In this document: positions 37,723-47,448 of the stretch, piece after piece | Layout: each line of letters starts with the position of its first letter | Numbering within the stretch: the stretch's first letter is position 1 | NCBI GenBank assembly: GCA_965656875.1 | Contig: CBFHMJ010000048.1 | Coordinates: 1-64,000, forward strand | Length of the DNA: 64,000 nucleotides | DNA from: CBFHMJ01 sp965656875 | GTDB lineage: Bacteria > Pseudomonadota > Gammaproteobacteria > Enterobacterales > Alteromonadaceae | Direction: 5' to 3' | Position numbers and translations under genes: made by a program | Notes under the pieces: generated by a model | What the model saw: only the letters and a program-made list of their open reading frames with translations | The model's database searches: none | Told to the model about the DNA's origin: nothing

Positions 37723-38565
37723 ATGAAATTAACAGCTGTTGATTACACTGCCGAAAATGCTGCGCAAGAATTTGTTGAATCATTAAGAAATACCGGATTT
37801 GGCGTCCTTAAAAACCATCCAATCATGAAAGAAGAAGTAGAGTCAATCTACGTGAACTGGTACGAATTGTTTGGCATGGATTCAAAGCATGATTTTGCTT
37901 ATGACCCGGAAAAACAAGATGGTTTCTTCTCAGCTGACGTGTCAGAAACAGCTAAGGGTCACGAAGTAAAAGATATTAAAGAATACTTTCACTACTACCC
38001 GTGGGGTCGTTGTCCGGATTTTCTGCATGAACAAACCAGCAATTACTACAAATCGACGACTAAACTGGCGGCGCAATTACTTAGCTGGATTGAAGAATAC
38101 TCTCCAAAAGACGTATCCGATAAATACTCTATGCCACTGTCTTCAATGATTGATGGTAGCGAAAATACACTGCTTCGCATTCTTCACTATCCACCGATGC
38201 AAGGTACGGAAGAGCCAGGTGCAATCCGAGCCGCTGCGCATGAAGATATTAACCTAATCACAATTTTACCGGCTGCTAATGAGCCAGGTCTTCAGGTTAA
38301 AGCGAAAGATGGTAGCTGGTTAGATGTACCAAGCGATTTTGGTAATCTGATCGTTAATATCGGTGACATGCTTCAGGAAGCATCAGGTGGTTACTTCCCA
38401 TCTACCACTCACCGTGTTATCAACCCAAGCGGCGAGCGTCAGGAAAATTCGCGGATTTCAATCCCATTATTCCTTCATCCAAAATCGGATGTCGTACTAT
38501 CAGAACGTCATACTGCGGGTAGCTATTTGACTGAACGTTTAACAGAACTTGGTGTTCTTAAATAA
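37723..38565 (+). CDS. 2-oxoglutarate/Fe(II)-dependent oxygenase, isopenicillin N synthase-like
   Basis: This 280-residue protein belongs to the isopenicillin N synthase-like oxygenases. The iron ligands are in AAHEDINLITIL (His and Asp near residue 190) and in STTHRVINP (His near 245). The 2-oxoglutarate-binding arginine is in ENSRISIPLF. I chose the ATG at 37723 because MKLTAVDYTAENAAQEFVES is the usual N terminus, while the upstream frame has only GTG/TTG starts without correct spacing. The substrate is unknown. Confidence 0.85.
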   Translation: MKLTAVDYTAENAAQEFVESLRNTGFGVLKNHPIMKEEVESIYVNWYELFGMDSKHDFAYDPEKQDGFFSADVSETAKGHEVKDIKEYFHYYPWGRCPDFLHEQTSNYYKSTTKLAAQLLSWIEEYSPKDVSDKYSMPLSSMIDGSENTLLRILHYPPMQGTEEPGAIRAAAHEDINLITILPAANEPGLQVKAKDGSWLDVPSDFGNLIVNIGDMLQEASGGYFPSTTHRVINPSGERQENSRISIPLFLHPKSDVVLSERHTAGSYLTERLTELGVLK

Positions 38566-38593
38566 ACAGAGTCGCAACTACTCACACGCATAT

Positions 38594-38626
38594 AAAAAGC
38601 CCGGATGTAAAACATCCGGGCTTTTT
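38594..38626. terminator. Bidirectional terminator after the oxygenase gene
   Basis: A 15-bp perfect stem (38594-38608 with 38612-38626) has a 3-base loop and T-runs on both strands. It separates the convergent oxygenase gene and the large membrane protein gene. Confidence 0.92.
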
Positions 38627-38659
38627 AATATTGCTTTCGTATTAATAGCTGTCGTTTTG

Positions 38660-41600
38660 CTACGTTAGTTTCATCCAACTCCAACGCGTCCAGTCCATCA
38701 AACGCTGACTCAACCACAACGCCCAGAGCATTAAGACCGCCTTGAAAACAAAAACAGGGATCCAGTACATCGCAATCGTCGATGTTAACCCATCAGACCG
38801 ATCCTGATACCAATTCAGCATGTACATCGAAGACTGATTACCAACAATCGTTACGTCTGGCGTTCCTAACAAACTAAATGGCACAAAGAGAACCGTCATA
38901 AGCAAGACACCGACACCACTCAACAACAACATCAAACGAACGATCTTCGCATGCAATACAGACGGGGCTTCTACCGATTGCCGATATTCTGCGTATAAGC
39001 TAATTGCCACAAAGTATCCCAGTATGATAACCAGACCAGGCCACCAGTTGATACTAATGCCAGCTCCCAGTAAAAATAAACTAGTCGTGTTCAGTGGTGT
39101 TACCGTTCGAAACCACGCAACACGGCCAATAAGAAAAGCCAATACTGCAAACCCAACTAACTGCCCCCAATAGAGGACAACAGGCCCAATCGCCGGACCA
39201 GAGAGATGAAGCAACACTCTGTCACGATTCAGACTAAATTGCGTTTCAATGTTACTAACCGGCGCATTCAGATCAAACACAGGATATTCGTTATACAAAC
39301 TAAGTTGATTAGGCTGGCTAAAAGTCAGGTTAACGGAGTGCTTACCAGGTATAAGTTGCAACAACAGGCCTCGTTCGGCTGTCACAGCACTAATCTGTTT
39401 AACATTATTGATATGCACATGTTCAACCTCCAGGCCAGGAGGTAAAGAAATCCAGTGCTCTCCCCCTAATGCACTCCGATAATCAAACGTTAGTTCTCCT
39501 GTCAGACGAGTTTCACTTTGTGTCATTGCGACAGTTGCTTTATCAATAGCAATCAATGGCCCTTTGACAGGATCAAATCGTTTTATATCAAGCGTTAGAG
39601 CATCCCCTGATTCAGGGTAAAACCGTGCAGACATCCATCCATTATCCCGATCCTCCTGAGCTGAAATAAACTGTGACAATCCTTTCCAGGCCACATGCCA
39701 ACGAGCATTCGCCTCAACCGACCAATGTTCAGTCCAGCGATCATCAGTAGCTGCTCTTAGTGTTATTACCGACTTTCTGTCGAGTTGAGTATGCCAGGTA
39801 ACGGATTCCTCAGCCGCTGGAATATTCACGACAAAATTGTCACCTTCTTTTGTGACATGTTCAGAGTTGCCCATTAATTGCTCGCCCGACAAGGCGGGAA
39901 TTCGAAATGAAATCGCGCCATTCAGAGGTGCAATGCGCTCAAAGGAGTAAAACACACCGAAATCAATATCCAGTTTTAGCGTTTTCTTTAATCGACCAAA
40001 TGGTTCAATTTGCTGGGATACAACTTTTGCATCGATTTCCCCCGGTGATGTTATGTGCTCTGATTCTTTTCGATCAAAACTCACGGTATCTCCCAGTATT
40101 CTTCCCTGAGCTACGCCATTCATATTCCAACCAACAACACTGGCTGTCATTCGCTTTGGCAGCTCATCAAATAGCAAACTGAATTGAGTTGCCTGAATCG
40201 CGAACCCCGACAGCATCACTGTTTGAACACCGGCTTTTATCGGCACATATAAATGTTCCGCTTTACCAATCAAAAATGGATTTGTTTCACCATTCACCAT
40301 GACCTTATTCACTCGCCAGTGTTGAGATCGAGGTAGGGCTAACAAACTATTTGTCTGTGCTGATACGTGCAGAGAAAGTTGAAGAGTGTCTTTATGCAGC
40401 GAAATATCGGCTGAATCCAGAGAAACACAATCAGGGACACAAGCCGGAGGTTGAGTGAGTAATGCCTGATATTCTGACAATAACTGATCTGACGGAATAG
40501 TTTGCGCATTAACCTCGTTCGAATGCAATGTCATTCCCGCAATCAGTGATCCACAAACTAGTACAGAAGACGCGCCGAGATTAAACCGATCAGATATTCC
40601 CGATATATTCACGAATCGCTTAAGAATGACCGACAACCATATCAACATCAGCGCAATGCCCGTTAACTTATATAAAGCTGATTGCCAGGGTGAAAGCAGA
40701 TAAATCTGAACTGTTTGTTCTTTGGATGCCGGGCCGAAAAACAAGTTATAACGATTCCAACGCCAGTTCAGATAACCATAACCCGCCTGCGTGCCTGCAT
40801 CAGAATCATAAGATTGATAGAGGTCAACCGATTTAATACGCGACCCGGTGATTTCTATTCTCTCTATTTCTTCAAATTCATCTTGCTGTCCTTTTGCCAA
40901 TGCAGGCTCAAACTCTGAGAATACGATATCTGAACGGGCTAAATTTTTCGATGAACGCTCAAGAGTTCCAACCTCTGTTCGATCTAACTGAGGGTAAATC
41001 ACTGACTGAATTTGACTCACGACAAACAAACCAGACATCAGAACCATCACACCAGCCGTAAGTCCGACAAGACCTTTAACAAAAGGATGTTTGTTCAACG
41101 TTTCAGATAATAAAGTCGCAACACCCAAAACAACGACTCCGATGAACAAAACCAGATAAGGACTTTGTTTCTCATGGGCAATCAAAATCATCATTAATAC
41201 AGTTAGCAAGCCAGCTTTCAGGCCCCATACTCGATGCGCAATACCAGCCATCAACAACACAATGAAAAACCACCACAATGACCATTGTCCCAACATGGAA
41301 TCAGCAGGAGACTGAATGCCCGCAGTTGCAATTAACCGCCAGGCTGGAGGAAGTATCAACGTGTGCTCAACCTGCTCCATATCCAGATTCCAGCCATTAA
41401 CGTCAAAGTCGTTTTCAAATCCAACGCCTTCCTTTGTACTCAACGCTTTTACTTGTAATTGAGGCTCTCGAACTTCAAAGCCTTGCTCTGCCTTGTCGTT
41501 TTTAGTGATCAATATTGGCTTATTGTATTCTCCCGTATTTTCTGCCGACATCAGGGTGAACGTATCGGATAATGACAACCGCCACTGATTGTCTAACTGC

Positions 41601-42787
41601 CCAGATAATGAATCCTCAACAGAAAAAGCCTGGCCATCAAAATTGAGCCAGATTTTTCGAGATAAATTAGCACTGTTTTGAAAAAGATCTTCATCCGATA
41701 CAGGCTGAACAGACAACGTTAATGACTGTTCACCTTCCAACAACCAATGCGGCAAATTGCTCCATTCCACAGGAGCATTTGTATCATCGGAATCTAGCAA
41801 AACAGCGCCAGACAATATGGCTTGCCTGAATTGAGGGTTTAATTGAAGCGCCCAGATTTCCTGAGACGGCCATTGATTAGTTGCCGATTGCTTTGGTATT
41901 TTCCAGGACACATTATTTCTGTCTGCACGAGCCAACACATTAACCACAGCCTCAGATTCCTGAACGATGATATTTAGCAAACCATTATTATCAACATAAG
42001 CTGGAATCGTGCTTTGAACGGCTATCAAAGAAAAACCATCAGGTAATACTTTTCCAGGTATCTCCTGTCTTAAACCACCTGATGAATCTACCTCAACAAC
42101 GGTTTCAAGAATAATCTGAGGTCCATCTTTCACCTTGCGATACACATGAACAGACAGATCATTTTTTGTCTGATCTTCTTGTGTTATATCGCTGGTATCC
42201 AGACGAAGTGACCTGCCAGCTCTCGCGCCCGTCCAGTCAACATTATCTCCATTAACCATTAATGACAGAGCGCCGTACACTTCCGGTACGGTAAAATTAC
42301 CAGGCTGTTTATCCCATAAAAATTCACCCTCAACCTGATATCTTCCCGGCTTTAACCAAAGTCCGGGTTGCCGGTAAGATGACGAAACGGCTATTTCCCC
42401 TGTAGGCATCGGCTTTCCATTGACAAGAACGCTTACAGGCCATTCATTCTGATTCCCGGGCATAGGAATCCATGAGTCATTAAGTACTTGCCATATAACA
42501 AAAAAACCACCGGATTTTTGATCAATATTAAGTGAAAGATCCTGTGGCCACGCACAAAAATGATCCGCTTTAGAACCAAAGCTACCACCATCCATCATTG
42601 GACAAGTTAGATGCTCTTGTCCTACTTGCAACCATTTCTTCCAGCGGCGCAACGACGGAGGGACAGCCTCATCGTCAATAGATTGAATAATCGGTGTATT
42701 GGATATAGATGTGTTGGCAGAGACTGTGAAGGACTGAATAATCAGTAATGAAATGATCGTTATAAACGATAAAAGACGCGCTATCAT
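38660..42787 (-). CDS. Large exported/membrane protein of unknown function
   Basis: I do not recognise this 1375-residue protein. A signal peptide (MIARLLSFITIISLLIIQ, to about residue 28) leads into a large periplasmic part with beta-rich segments. A cluster of about four or five membrane spans lies near residues 505-610. A second periplasmic stretch contains RIEITGSRIK (about 645), a motif otherwise typical of TonB receptor N termini. Two more spans lie near 700-760, and several at the C terminus (about 1210-1370). AGGGA lies 10 bp before the chosen ATG. The upstream in-frame ATG at 42850 overlaps the divergent aminotransferase region. Confidence 0.75.
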   Translation of the reverse strand: MIARLLSFITIISLLIIQSFTVSANTSISNTPIIQSIDDEAVPPSLRRWKKWLQVGQEHLTCPMMDGGSFGSKADHFCAWPQDLSLNIDQKSGGFFVIWQVLNDSWIPMPGNQNEWPVSVLVNGKPMPTGEIAVSSSYRQPGLWLKPGRYQVEGEFLWDKQPGNFTVPEVYGALSLMVNGDNVDWTGARAGRSLRLDTSDITQEDQTKNDLSVHVYRKVKDGPQIILETVVEVDSSGGLRQEIPGKVLPDGFSLIAVQSTIPAYVDNNGLLNIIVQESEAVVNVLARADRNNVSWKIPKQSATNQWPSQEIWALQLNPQFRQAILSGAVLLDSDDTNAPVEWSNLPHWLLEGEQSLTLSVQPVSDEDLFQNSANLSRKIWLNFDGQAFSVEDSLSGQLDNQWRLSLSDTFTLMSAENTGEYNKPILITKNDKAEQGFEVREPQLQVKALSTKEGVGFENDFDVNGWNLDMEQVEHTLILPPAWRLIATAGIQSPADSMLGQWSLWWFFIVLLMAGIAHRVWGLKAGLLTVLMMILIAHEKQSPYLVLFIGVVVLGVATLLSETLNKHPFVKGLVGLTAGVMVLMSGLFVVSQIQSVIYPQLDRTEVGTLERSSKNLARSDIVFSEFEPALAKGQQDEFEEIERIEITGSRIKSVDLYQSYDSDAGTQAGYGYLNWRWNRYNLFFGPASKEQTVQIYLLSPWQSALYKLTGIALMLIWLSVILKRFVNISGISDRFNLGASSVLVCGSLIAGMTLHSNEVNAQTIPSDQLLSEYQALLTQPPACVPDCVSLDSADISLHKDTLQLSLHVSAQTNSLLALPRSQHWRVNKVMVNGETNPFLIGKAEHLYVPIKAGVQTVMLSGFAIQATQFSLLFDELPKRMTASVVGWNMNGVAQGRILGDTVSFDRKESEHITSPGEIDAKVVSQQIEPFGRLKKTLKLDIDFGVFYSFERIAPLNGAISFRIPALSGEQLMGNSEHVTKEGDNFVVNIPAAEESVTWHTQLDRKSVITLRAATDDRWTEHWSVEANARWHVAWKGLSQFISAQEDRDNGWMSARFYPESGDALTLDIKRFDPVKGPLIAIDKATVAMTQSETRLTGELTFDYRSALGGEHWISLPPGLEVEHVHINNVKQISAVTAERGLLLQLIPGKHSVNLTFSQPNQLSLYNEYPVFDLNAPVSNIETQFSLNRDRVLLHLSGPAIGPVVLYWGQLVGFAVLAFLIGRVAWFRTVTPLNTTSLFLLGAGISINWWPGLVIILGYFVAISLYAEYRQSVEAPSVLHAKIVRLMLLLSGVGVLLMTVLFVPFSLLGTPDVTIVGNQSSMYMLNWYQDRSDGLTSTIAMYWIPVFVFKAVLMLWALWLSQRLMDWTRWSWMKLT

Positions 42788-42875
42788 TGCAATTAATCCC
42801 TTATTACTATATTTGCTCGCAATATAAGCACATTCATTGAGCATAAACAATCACAATAACTATAAGGCAGTTAGC

Positions 42876-44033
42876 ATGTTGAAATCTAAACTACCGAATG
42901 TCGGCACCACGATTTTTACCACTATGTCAGCTCTGGCTAATCAACATAACGCCATTAATCTATCTCAAGGCTTCCCTGGTTTTGATTGCCCAGACTTTTT
43001 AAAACAGCAGCTAACTCATCACACAAATGCAGGTGCAAACCAATACGCACCAATGACCGGCATACCTGAACTACAGCAACAAATTGCGATGATGGTGCAA
43101 CGTAAATACAGTAACAAGATCACTGATACTGAGATTACTGTAACATCCGGTGCTACAGAGGCACTCTTTGTTGCTATTCAAACAATTGTTCATCCCGGGG
43201 ATGAAGTTATTGTGTTCGATCCCGCTTATGACAGTTATGAGCCAGCAGTTGATATGGCTGGAGGTCGTTGTATTCATTTACCACTTACGGCACCGGACTA
43301 CACCATTGACTGGACCGCAGTAACTCATGCCATCACACCTAAAACCCGCGCGATTATAATAAATTCGCCACATAACCCAACGGGTTCTGTATTGAGCGCC
43401 AATGACATTAAGCAGCTAAAACAACTGGTTGAACAACATGGGCTCTATGTTATCTCTGATGAAGTTTATGAACACATTACATTCGACGGACGTGAGCATC
43501 ATAGTATCCTGGCGGATGAAACGTTGTATCAACGTGCGTTCGTTGTATCGTCATTTGGTAAAACATTTCATGTGACAGGCTGGAAAATTGGTTACTGTGT
43601 CGCGCCACCAGCACTTACCGCTGAATTCCGAAAAATACATCAGTATGTGACCTTCTCAACCAGTACTCCCATGCAAAAAGCACTGTCAGATATGATGGAG
43701 AAATATCCCGGTCATATTGATGAACTTGGGCGTTTCTATCAACAAAAGCGAGATGTTCTTGCAGCCTTGTTAGTTGATTCACCTTTTAAATTACTACCAT
43801 GTCATGGCACGTATTTTCAGCTGGTGGACTACAGTGCAATTTCTTCTCTGAATGATGTCGAATTTTGTCGTTGGATGACCGAAACACACAAAATTGCCGC
43901 AATACCACTAACTGTGTTCTATCAACAACCACCTCAAGGTGATGCTGGTAAAATCATTCGTTTATGTTTTGCAAAAGATGAGTCTGTGCTTATAGAGGCA
44001 GGTAAAAAATTACAGGCTATCCAGGGTAAGTAG
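42876..44033 (+). CDS. Methionine-type PLP aminotransferase (YbdL-like)
   Basis: This 385-residue class I aminotransferase begins like YbdL (INLSQGFPGFDCP near residue 28). It has NSPHNPTGSVL near 168, SDEVYEHITFDG near 200 and the PLP lysine in SSFGKTFHVTGWKIGY near 228. YbdL-like enzymes act on methionine and its 2-oxo acid. I chose the ATG at 42876 with AAGGCAG upstream. Confidence 0.9.
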   Translation: MLKSKLPNVGTTIFTTMSALANQHNAINLSQGFPGFDCPDFLKQQLTHHTNAGANQYAPMTGIPELQQQIAMMVQRKYSNKITDTEITVTSGATEALFVAIQTIVHPGDEVIVFDPAYDSYEPAVDMAGGRCIHLPLTAPDYTIDWTAVTHAITPKTRAIIINSPHNPTGSVLSANDIKQLKQLVEQHGLYVISDEVYEHITFDGREHHSILADETLYQRAFVVSSFGKTFHVTGWKIGYCVAPPALTAEFRKIHQYVTFSTSTPMQKALSDMMEKYPGHIDELGRFYQQKRDVLAALLVDSPFKLLPCHGTYFQLVDYSAISSLNDVEFCRWMTETHKIAAIPLTVFYQQPPQGDAGKIIRLCFAKDESVLIEAGKKLQAIQGK

Positions 44034-44049
44034 ATAGCCTGTTACAACT

Positions 44050-44856
44050 TTAATGGCTATGGCCATGTCGACCGGTAAGATTCTTTAATGGCGCTGATGA
44101 CACTCGTAATTTCCCGGCAATTTCTGCCAGTCTGGTTACATCAGCCCCTTGTTTTTTCAAGATTTTCTGCAAGGATTTAAAATGTTCTGATGCCTGGGGG
44201 AAATCCTCCAGAGTCAGATGTAAATCAGCCAATGCTTCCAGATAAACCGTATTTTTATTCTGGAGTTTCACCGCATTCTTAAAATGTTGTAGTGTTTGTT
44301 TGAAATTAAGATTGTCCTGAGCCACCAGCCCCAGCTGGTACTCAGCCTCTGCACGAGCCGTATCGGCTTGACTATTGCTTCGTGCAATTTCTCTAAACGC
44401 CTTAACGGCTTCAAGCTGATTATCAAGTTGTCGTAACTTGTATCCGATATCATGAATAAATGACGGCGTGAATACATTGGTTAACGTTTCTATTCGCTGG
44501 ATACGCTTATCAATAAGACCATAATAGCCATTTAAACTGCCCTCGATATCTTCCATTTCTTTATCCAGTGCTGCTTTTTCTTTCACGAAAAAACGCTTTT
44601 CAGAAGCTGGAGCATCTTTTAACCGCTGGGTCAGATAATTATTTAGTCGACTGAGACCTTTTTTATATTGTTCTAATGTCAGTGTTTTTTCATACATGAC
44701 ATATTGTTCAGGCGCTTTCTTCTGTTTAACAAATGCCTGAGCAGGGTGCGGAACCCCAATAATCTCATCAGACGCCAACACATTAAAATTGATGACAGCT
44801 CCCGCTACGGCTGACAACAACATGGCTGATTGCATTCGATGTTTGTTCTGGTTCAT
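44050..44856 (-). CDS. Exported TPR-type protein of unknown function
   Basis: This 268-residue protein has a likely signal peptide (to about residue 29, NVLASDE). A charged coiled-coil-like middle region (about 60-130) is followed by tetratricopeptide-like helices (about 140-235, for example AEAEYQLGLVAQDNLNFKQ and YLEALADLHLTLEDFPQA). It ends in a histidine-rich tail (GRHGHSH) that might bind metal. I do not recognise a named family. Confidence 0.7.
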   Translation of the reverse strand: MNQNKHRMQSAMLLSAVAGAVINFNVLASDEIIGVPHPAQAFVKQKKAPEQYVMYEKTLTLEQYKKGLSRLNNYLTQRLKDAPASEKRFFVKEKAALDKEMEDIEGSLNGYYGLIDKRIQRIETLTNVFTPSFIHDIGYKLRQLDNQLEAVKAFREIARSNSQADTARAEAEYQLGLVAQDNLNFKQTLQHFKNAVKLQNKNTVYLEALADLHLTLEDFPQASEHFKSLQKILKKQGADVTRLAEIAGKLRVSSAPLKNLTGRHGHSH

Positions 44857-44979
44857 TTTGCGCTCTTAATTATTAATGGTTTGTTAGCGACAGACGGGTA
44901 TATTGTCAGTATCTGCAACAGGGTTCAAGTACACAGACCATAATGCTGACCAATTTATTCATACATAAATGCTTCATAA

Positions 44980-45018
44980 AACAACAAAGGCGAACTTAAA
45001 AAGTTCGCCTTTGTTGTT
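44980..45018 (-). terminator. Strong terminator after the 218-residue membrane protein gene
   Basis: An 18-bp perfect stem (44980-44997 with 45001-45018) has an AAA loop. It lies 28 bp after the stop of the gene that ends at 45046 and can terminate the minus-strand transcript. There is little T-run, but the stem is very strong. Confidence 0.8.
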
Positions 45019-45045
45019 TATAAATATTATATTCAAGTTACGCGG

Positions 45046-45702
45046 TTATTTACCTGTATCTGCGGTAAATTTATTTCCAAGTTGCATCAACTGCTCATCG
45101 ATTGCCAATAATTCTCGAGCGCGTAATTCAGTATTTTCTATATATTGCGCATTGAAGCGACGAACCGCCAAATCATTCCAGATAACATCACCTTCCAGAC
45201 GGTTTCCTTCATTGTTATGTTCATCCGATTTGCCATTAAAAATCAGATTAATAATGGTTGTCATAAATAAGATCGTGACCAGCGTACCATTCAGCATTGG
45301 GATGACATAACTGTAAAAGCTCATCAAATCGGTAGAAAATACAAAACGATCCAAACCACGAGCTAAATGAATACCGCTACTTATAGCAAAGACAACAGAT
45401 GCCACAGCAGCAGACATGGTCGTTTCCAGTTTCAACTCTCGATGGAAATACCAGATTAGAATGACCGTTGTAAAATCAAGGATGGCAAAAACAGGATACC
45501 AACTATAAATAACAAAGCTGTACTCGAATAAGCCAGCCAGTTTGATATCAACCAAATTAACAACAAGGTTGATGACCAACGTTGCTGCTGTTGTAATAAA
45601 AATGCTTTTTTGTGTTTTAAATCGCAGCGCTGCAAACACAAACGCTGCGAAATTAATAATTAATATGAGATTGAACACAAATTGAATGTTCGCATCATTC
45701 AT
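45046..45702 (-). CDS. Membrane protein of unknown function
   Basis: This 218-residue protein has about five or six hydrophobic spans (for example FVFNLILIINFAAFVFAAL, SVVFAISSGI and NGTLVTILFMTTIINLIF) and a hydrophilic C-terminal tail of about 55 residues. No named family is recognised. It starts 14 bp after the small gene upstream and shares its transcript. Confidence 0.7.
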   Translation of the reverse strand: MNDANIQFVFNLILIINFAAFVFAALRFKTQKSIFITTAATLVINLVVNLVDIKLAGLFEYSFVIYSWYPVFAILDFTTVILIWYFHRELKLETTMSAAVASVVFAISSGIHLARGLDRFVFSTDLMSFYSYVIPMLNGTLVTILFMTTIINLIFNGKSDEHNNEGNRLEGDVIWNDLAVRRFNAQYIENTELRARELLAIDEQLMQLGNKFTADTGK

Positions 45703-45716
45703 AAAAACTAAATACC

Positions 45717-45953
45717 TTAGTTGACGTCTGGTGGATCTGGTGGCTCACGCCCTTTCCCATCAGTTGTAACAACATCTTCTGCTAATTTTGCTTTAGCTTC
45801 CGGTGATAATTCCAATACATCACCCGCTAAACCTGTATCTACCGTGTCTGTGGACTGTGTTGATTCAGCCTGTTGCGTTTGTGCTGTGCTTGTAACAGCA
45901 GTCGCAGGCTGCTGCTCAAGGTACTGAGACACACTTGCGTTTTTAACTTCCAT
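45717..45953 (-). CDS. Small acidic protein of unknown function
   Basis: This 78-residue protein is rich in Thr, Gln, Ala and Asp and looks largely disordered, with a short helix VLELSPEAKAKLAED near residue 48. A GAGG ribosome-binding site precedes the ATG. It is 14 bp upstream of the membrane protein gene. No family is recognised, and the SPEAKAKLA segment resembles N-terminal pieces of some envelope proteins only loosely. Confidence 0.6.
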   Translation of the reverse strand: MEVKNASVSQYLEQQPATAVTSTAQTQQAESTQSTDTVDTGLAGDVLELSPEAKAKLAEDVVTTDGKGREPPDPPDVN

Positions 45954-46311
45954 AATAGAGCCTCATTGTAAACAGATGTAAATTATATGCAATCCCCAAA
46001 TTGCATTTAATCCAGAATCATATTAATAAAACCGATATTAAATTAACATTAAACTTCAGTTGTGTTAATTGAAAAGCGACCAACTACGTAAAAATAGCCA
46101 GGTAGATATGATAGTCGTCAAATATGATAAAGAAATGAACAGATTATACCCTGCCGATTGTTATCGTTTATTAATAAATATAACCAGCAACGTGAACTTA
46201 GATGGGTTTCACGTGAAACGTCCCTGTACCACGTTCGACATAATCAGAAAATCTCTGGTGATGATTTCTGTAGCAATTTATCGTGTGCTTAATGAGTTAA
46301 CGGATTTACGA
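45954..46311. other. Intergenic region carrying a parS-like site
   Basis: This 358-bp region separates the small acidic protein gene from the DUF1501 gene end. Reading frames here look random. Its notable element is the palindrome at 46206-46219. Confidence 0.6.
46206..46219. promoter_or_regulatory. Candidate chromosomal parS site
   Basis: GTTTCACGTGAAAC is a perfect 14-bp palindrome identical to the core of the conserved bacterial parS sequence (TGTTTCACGTGAAACA), which ParB binds to start partition complexes. The outermost pair is G/G instead of T/A. It lies in non-coding DNA about 16 kb from the atp operon, where gammaproteobacteria keep parAB and oriC nearby. Only one copy was found in the window. 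Confidence 0.75.
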
Positions 46312-47439
46312 TTAAGCAAACAGATTGTCCGCTGATAGCTGTATTTGCTGAGCAAAACCAGCTTCATTTAGCAATGACTGGTAATAAGCTTTAAAGTCAG
46401 TCGTAAAGATTAGATCGCCATTATCAAGTTCATCTAATGAAGGATGCTCTCCATAAACACCACCTTTAATGCCCCCTCCCATGACAAAGTGCGTAGCCGC
46501 AGTCCCGTGATCAGTTCCCGCACTACCATTTTCGGCAACACGACGTCCAAATTCACTATAACTGGCGATCAACGTATCTTGCCAAAGCCCTGCGGCAAGC
46601 AATTCGGCTCTCAGTGCAGTAACGCCATCTTGTAATTGAGTCAATAAATTTGCATGAGCAACTAATTGATTACTGTGAGTATCAAAACTACCCAGGCTCA
46701 AATGCCATACGGGAGGACGAATACCCGCTTTGAGATATTGAGCAATCAACTGGCATTGTTGACCAAAAGGTGTATCCGGAAATTCGTGAAGCGTTTCTTC
46801 CAATACAACATCTTTTAAGACGATTAGACTTTCATTATATTTCTTACGACTATCCGCAATAAACTGCACAGTTGACGTCGCAGCTTTACCTTCAGGTAAC
46901 CATACCTCAGAGAAAGTTTCGGTTGATGACTTACCATTAAAATTAAAGATATCCGTTGCACCAGCGGTCGCTCTTGAACTACCGCTGACTACAACAGCAT
47001 CCAATGAAGATTCAAATGAGTCCAGTAACGGTTTCAGCCAACCTTCGGTCAGGTATTCATCAGCATCAGACGCCGTGTGCCAGATATCAATAGAACGAAA
47101 ATGAGATCGATTAGGTTGTTCATAGCCAACCCCTTGGACTAAAGCCAGCTCACCTTGGTCCCAAATCGTTTTCCAGCCTGCTAATGAAGGATGCAAACCA
47201 ATACTCTCTGTTAACGGTGTGATGTCATCCAGTGGAATAGCAAGCGTTGGTCTGGCTTTAAAATAAGTAGGATTTTCGTAGGGAATGAAGGTATTCAGAG
47301 CATCATTGCCACCACCAAACTGAATGAGTATCAATGATTTCTCTGATGCAGCCGAGCCACCAGCCATAACATTAAAACTTGGCATAAAAGCCATGAGAGA
47401 AGATGCTGCAGATAACTTAATAAATTGACGACGATCCAT
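46312..47439 (-). CDS. DUF1501 family protein with Tat signal
   Basis: This 375-residue protein begins with a twin-arginine signal (DRRQFIKLSAASSL), so it is probably exported folded. The body matches DUF1501, an alkaline-phosphatase-like superfamily, with LILIQFGGGNDALNTFIPY near residue 37 and DTLIASYSEFGRRVAENGSAGTDHG near 300. A very strong ribosome-binding site (AGGAGGGAG) precedes the ATG. It is 9 bp after the DUF1800 gene, the usual partner. Confidence 0.88.
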   Translation of the reverse strand: MDRRQFIKLSAASSLMAFMPSFNVMAGGSAASEKSLILIQFGGGNDALNTFIPYENPTYFKARPTLAIPLDDITPLTESIGLHPSLAGWKTIWDQGELALVQGVGYEQPNRSHFRSIDIWHTASDADEYLTEGWLKPLLDSFESSLDAVVVSGSSRATAGATDIFNFNGKSSTETFSEVWLPEGKAATSTVQFIADSRKKYNESLIVLKDVVLEETLHEFPDTPFGQQCQLIAQYLKAGIRPPVWHLSLGSFDTHSNQLVAHANLLTQLQDGVTALRAELLAAGLWQDTLIASYSEFGRRVAENGSAGTDHGTAATHFVMGGGIKGGVYGEHPSLDELDNGDLIFTTDFKAYYQSLLNEAGFAQQIQLSADNLFA

Positions 47440-47448
47440 GACTCCCTC

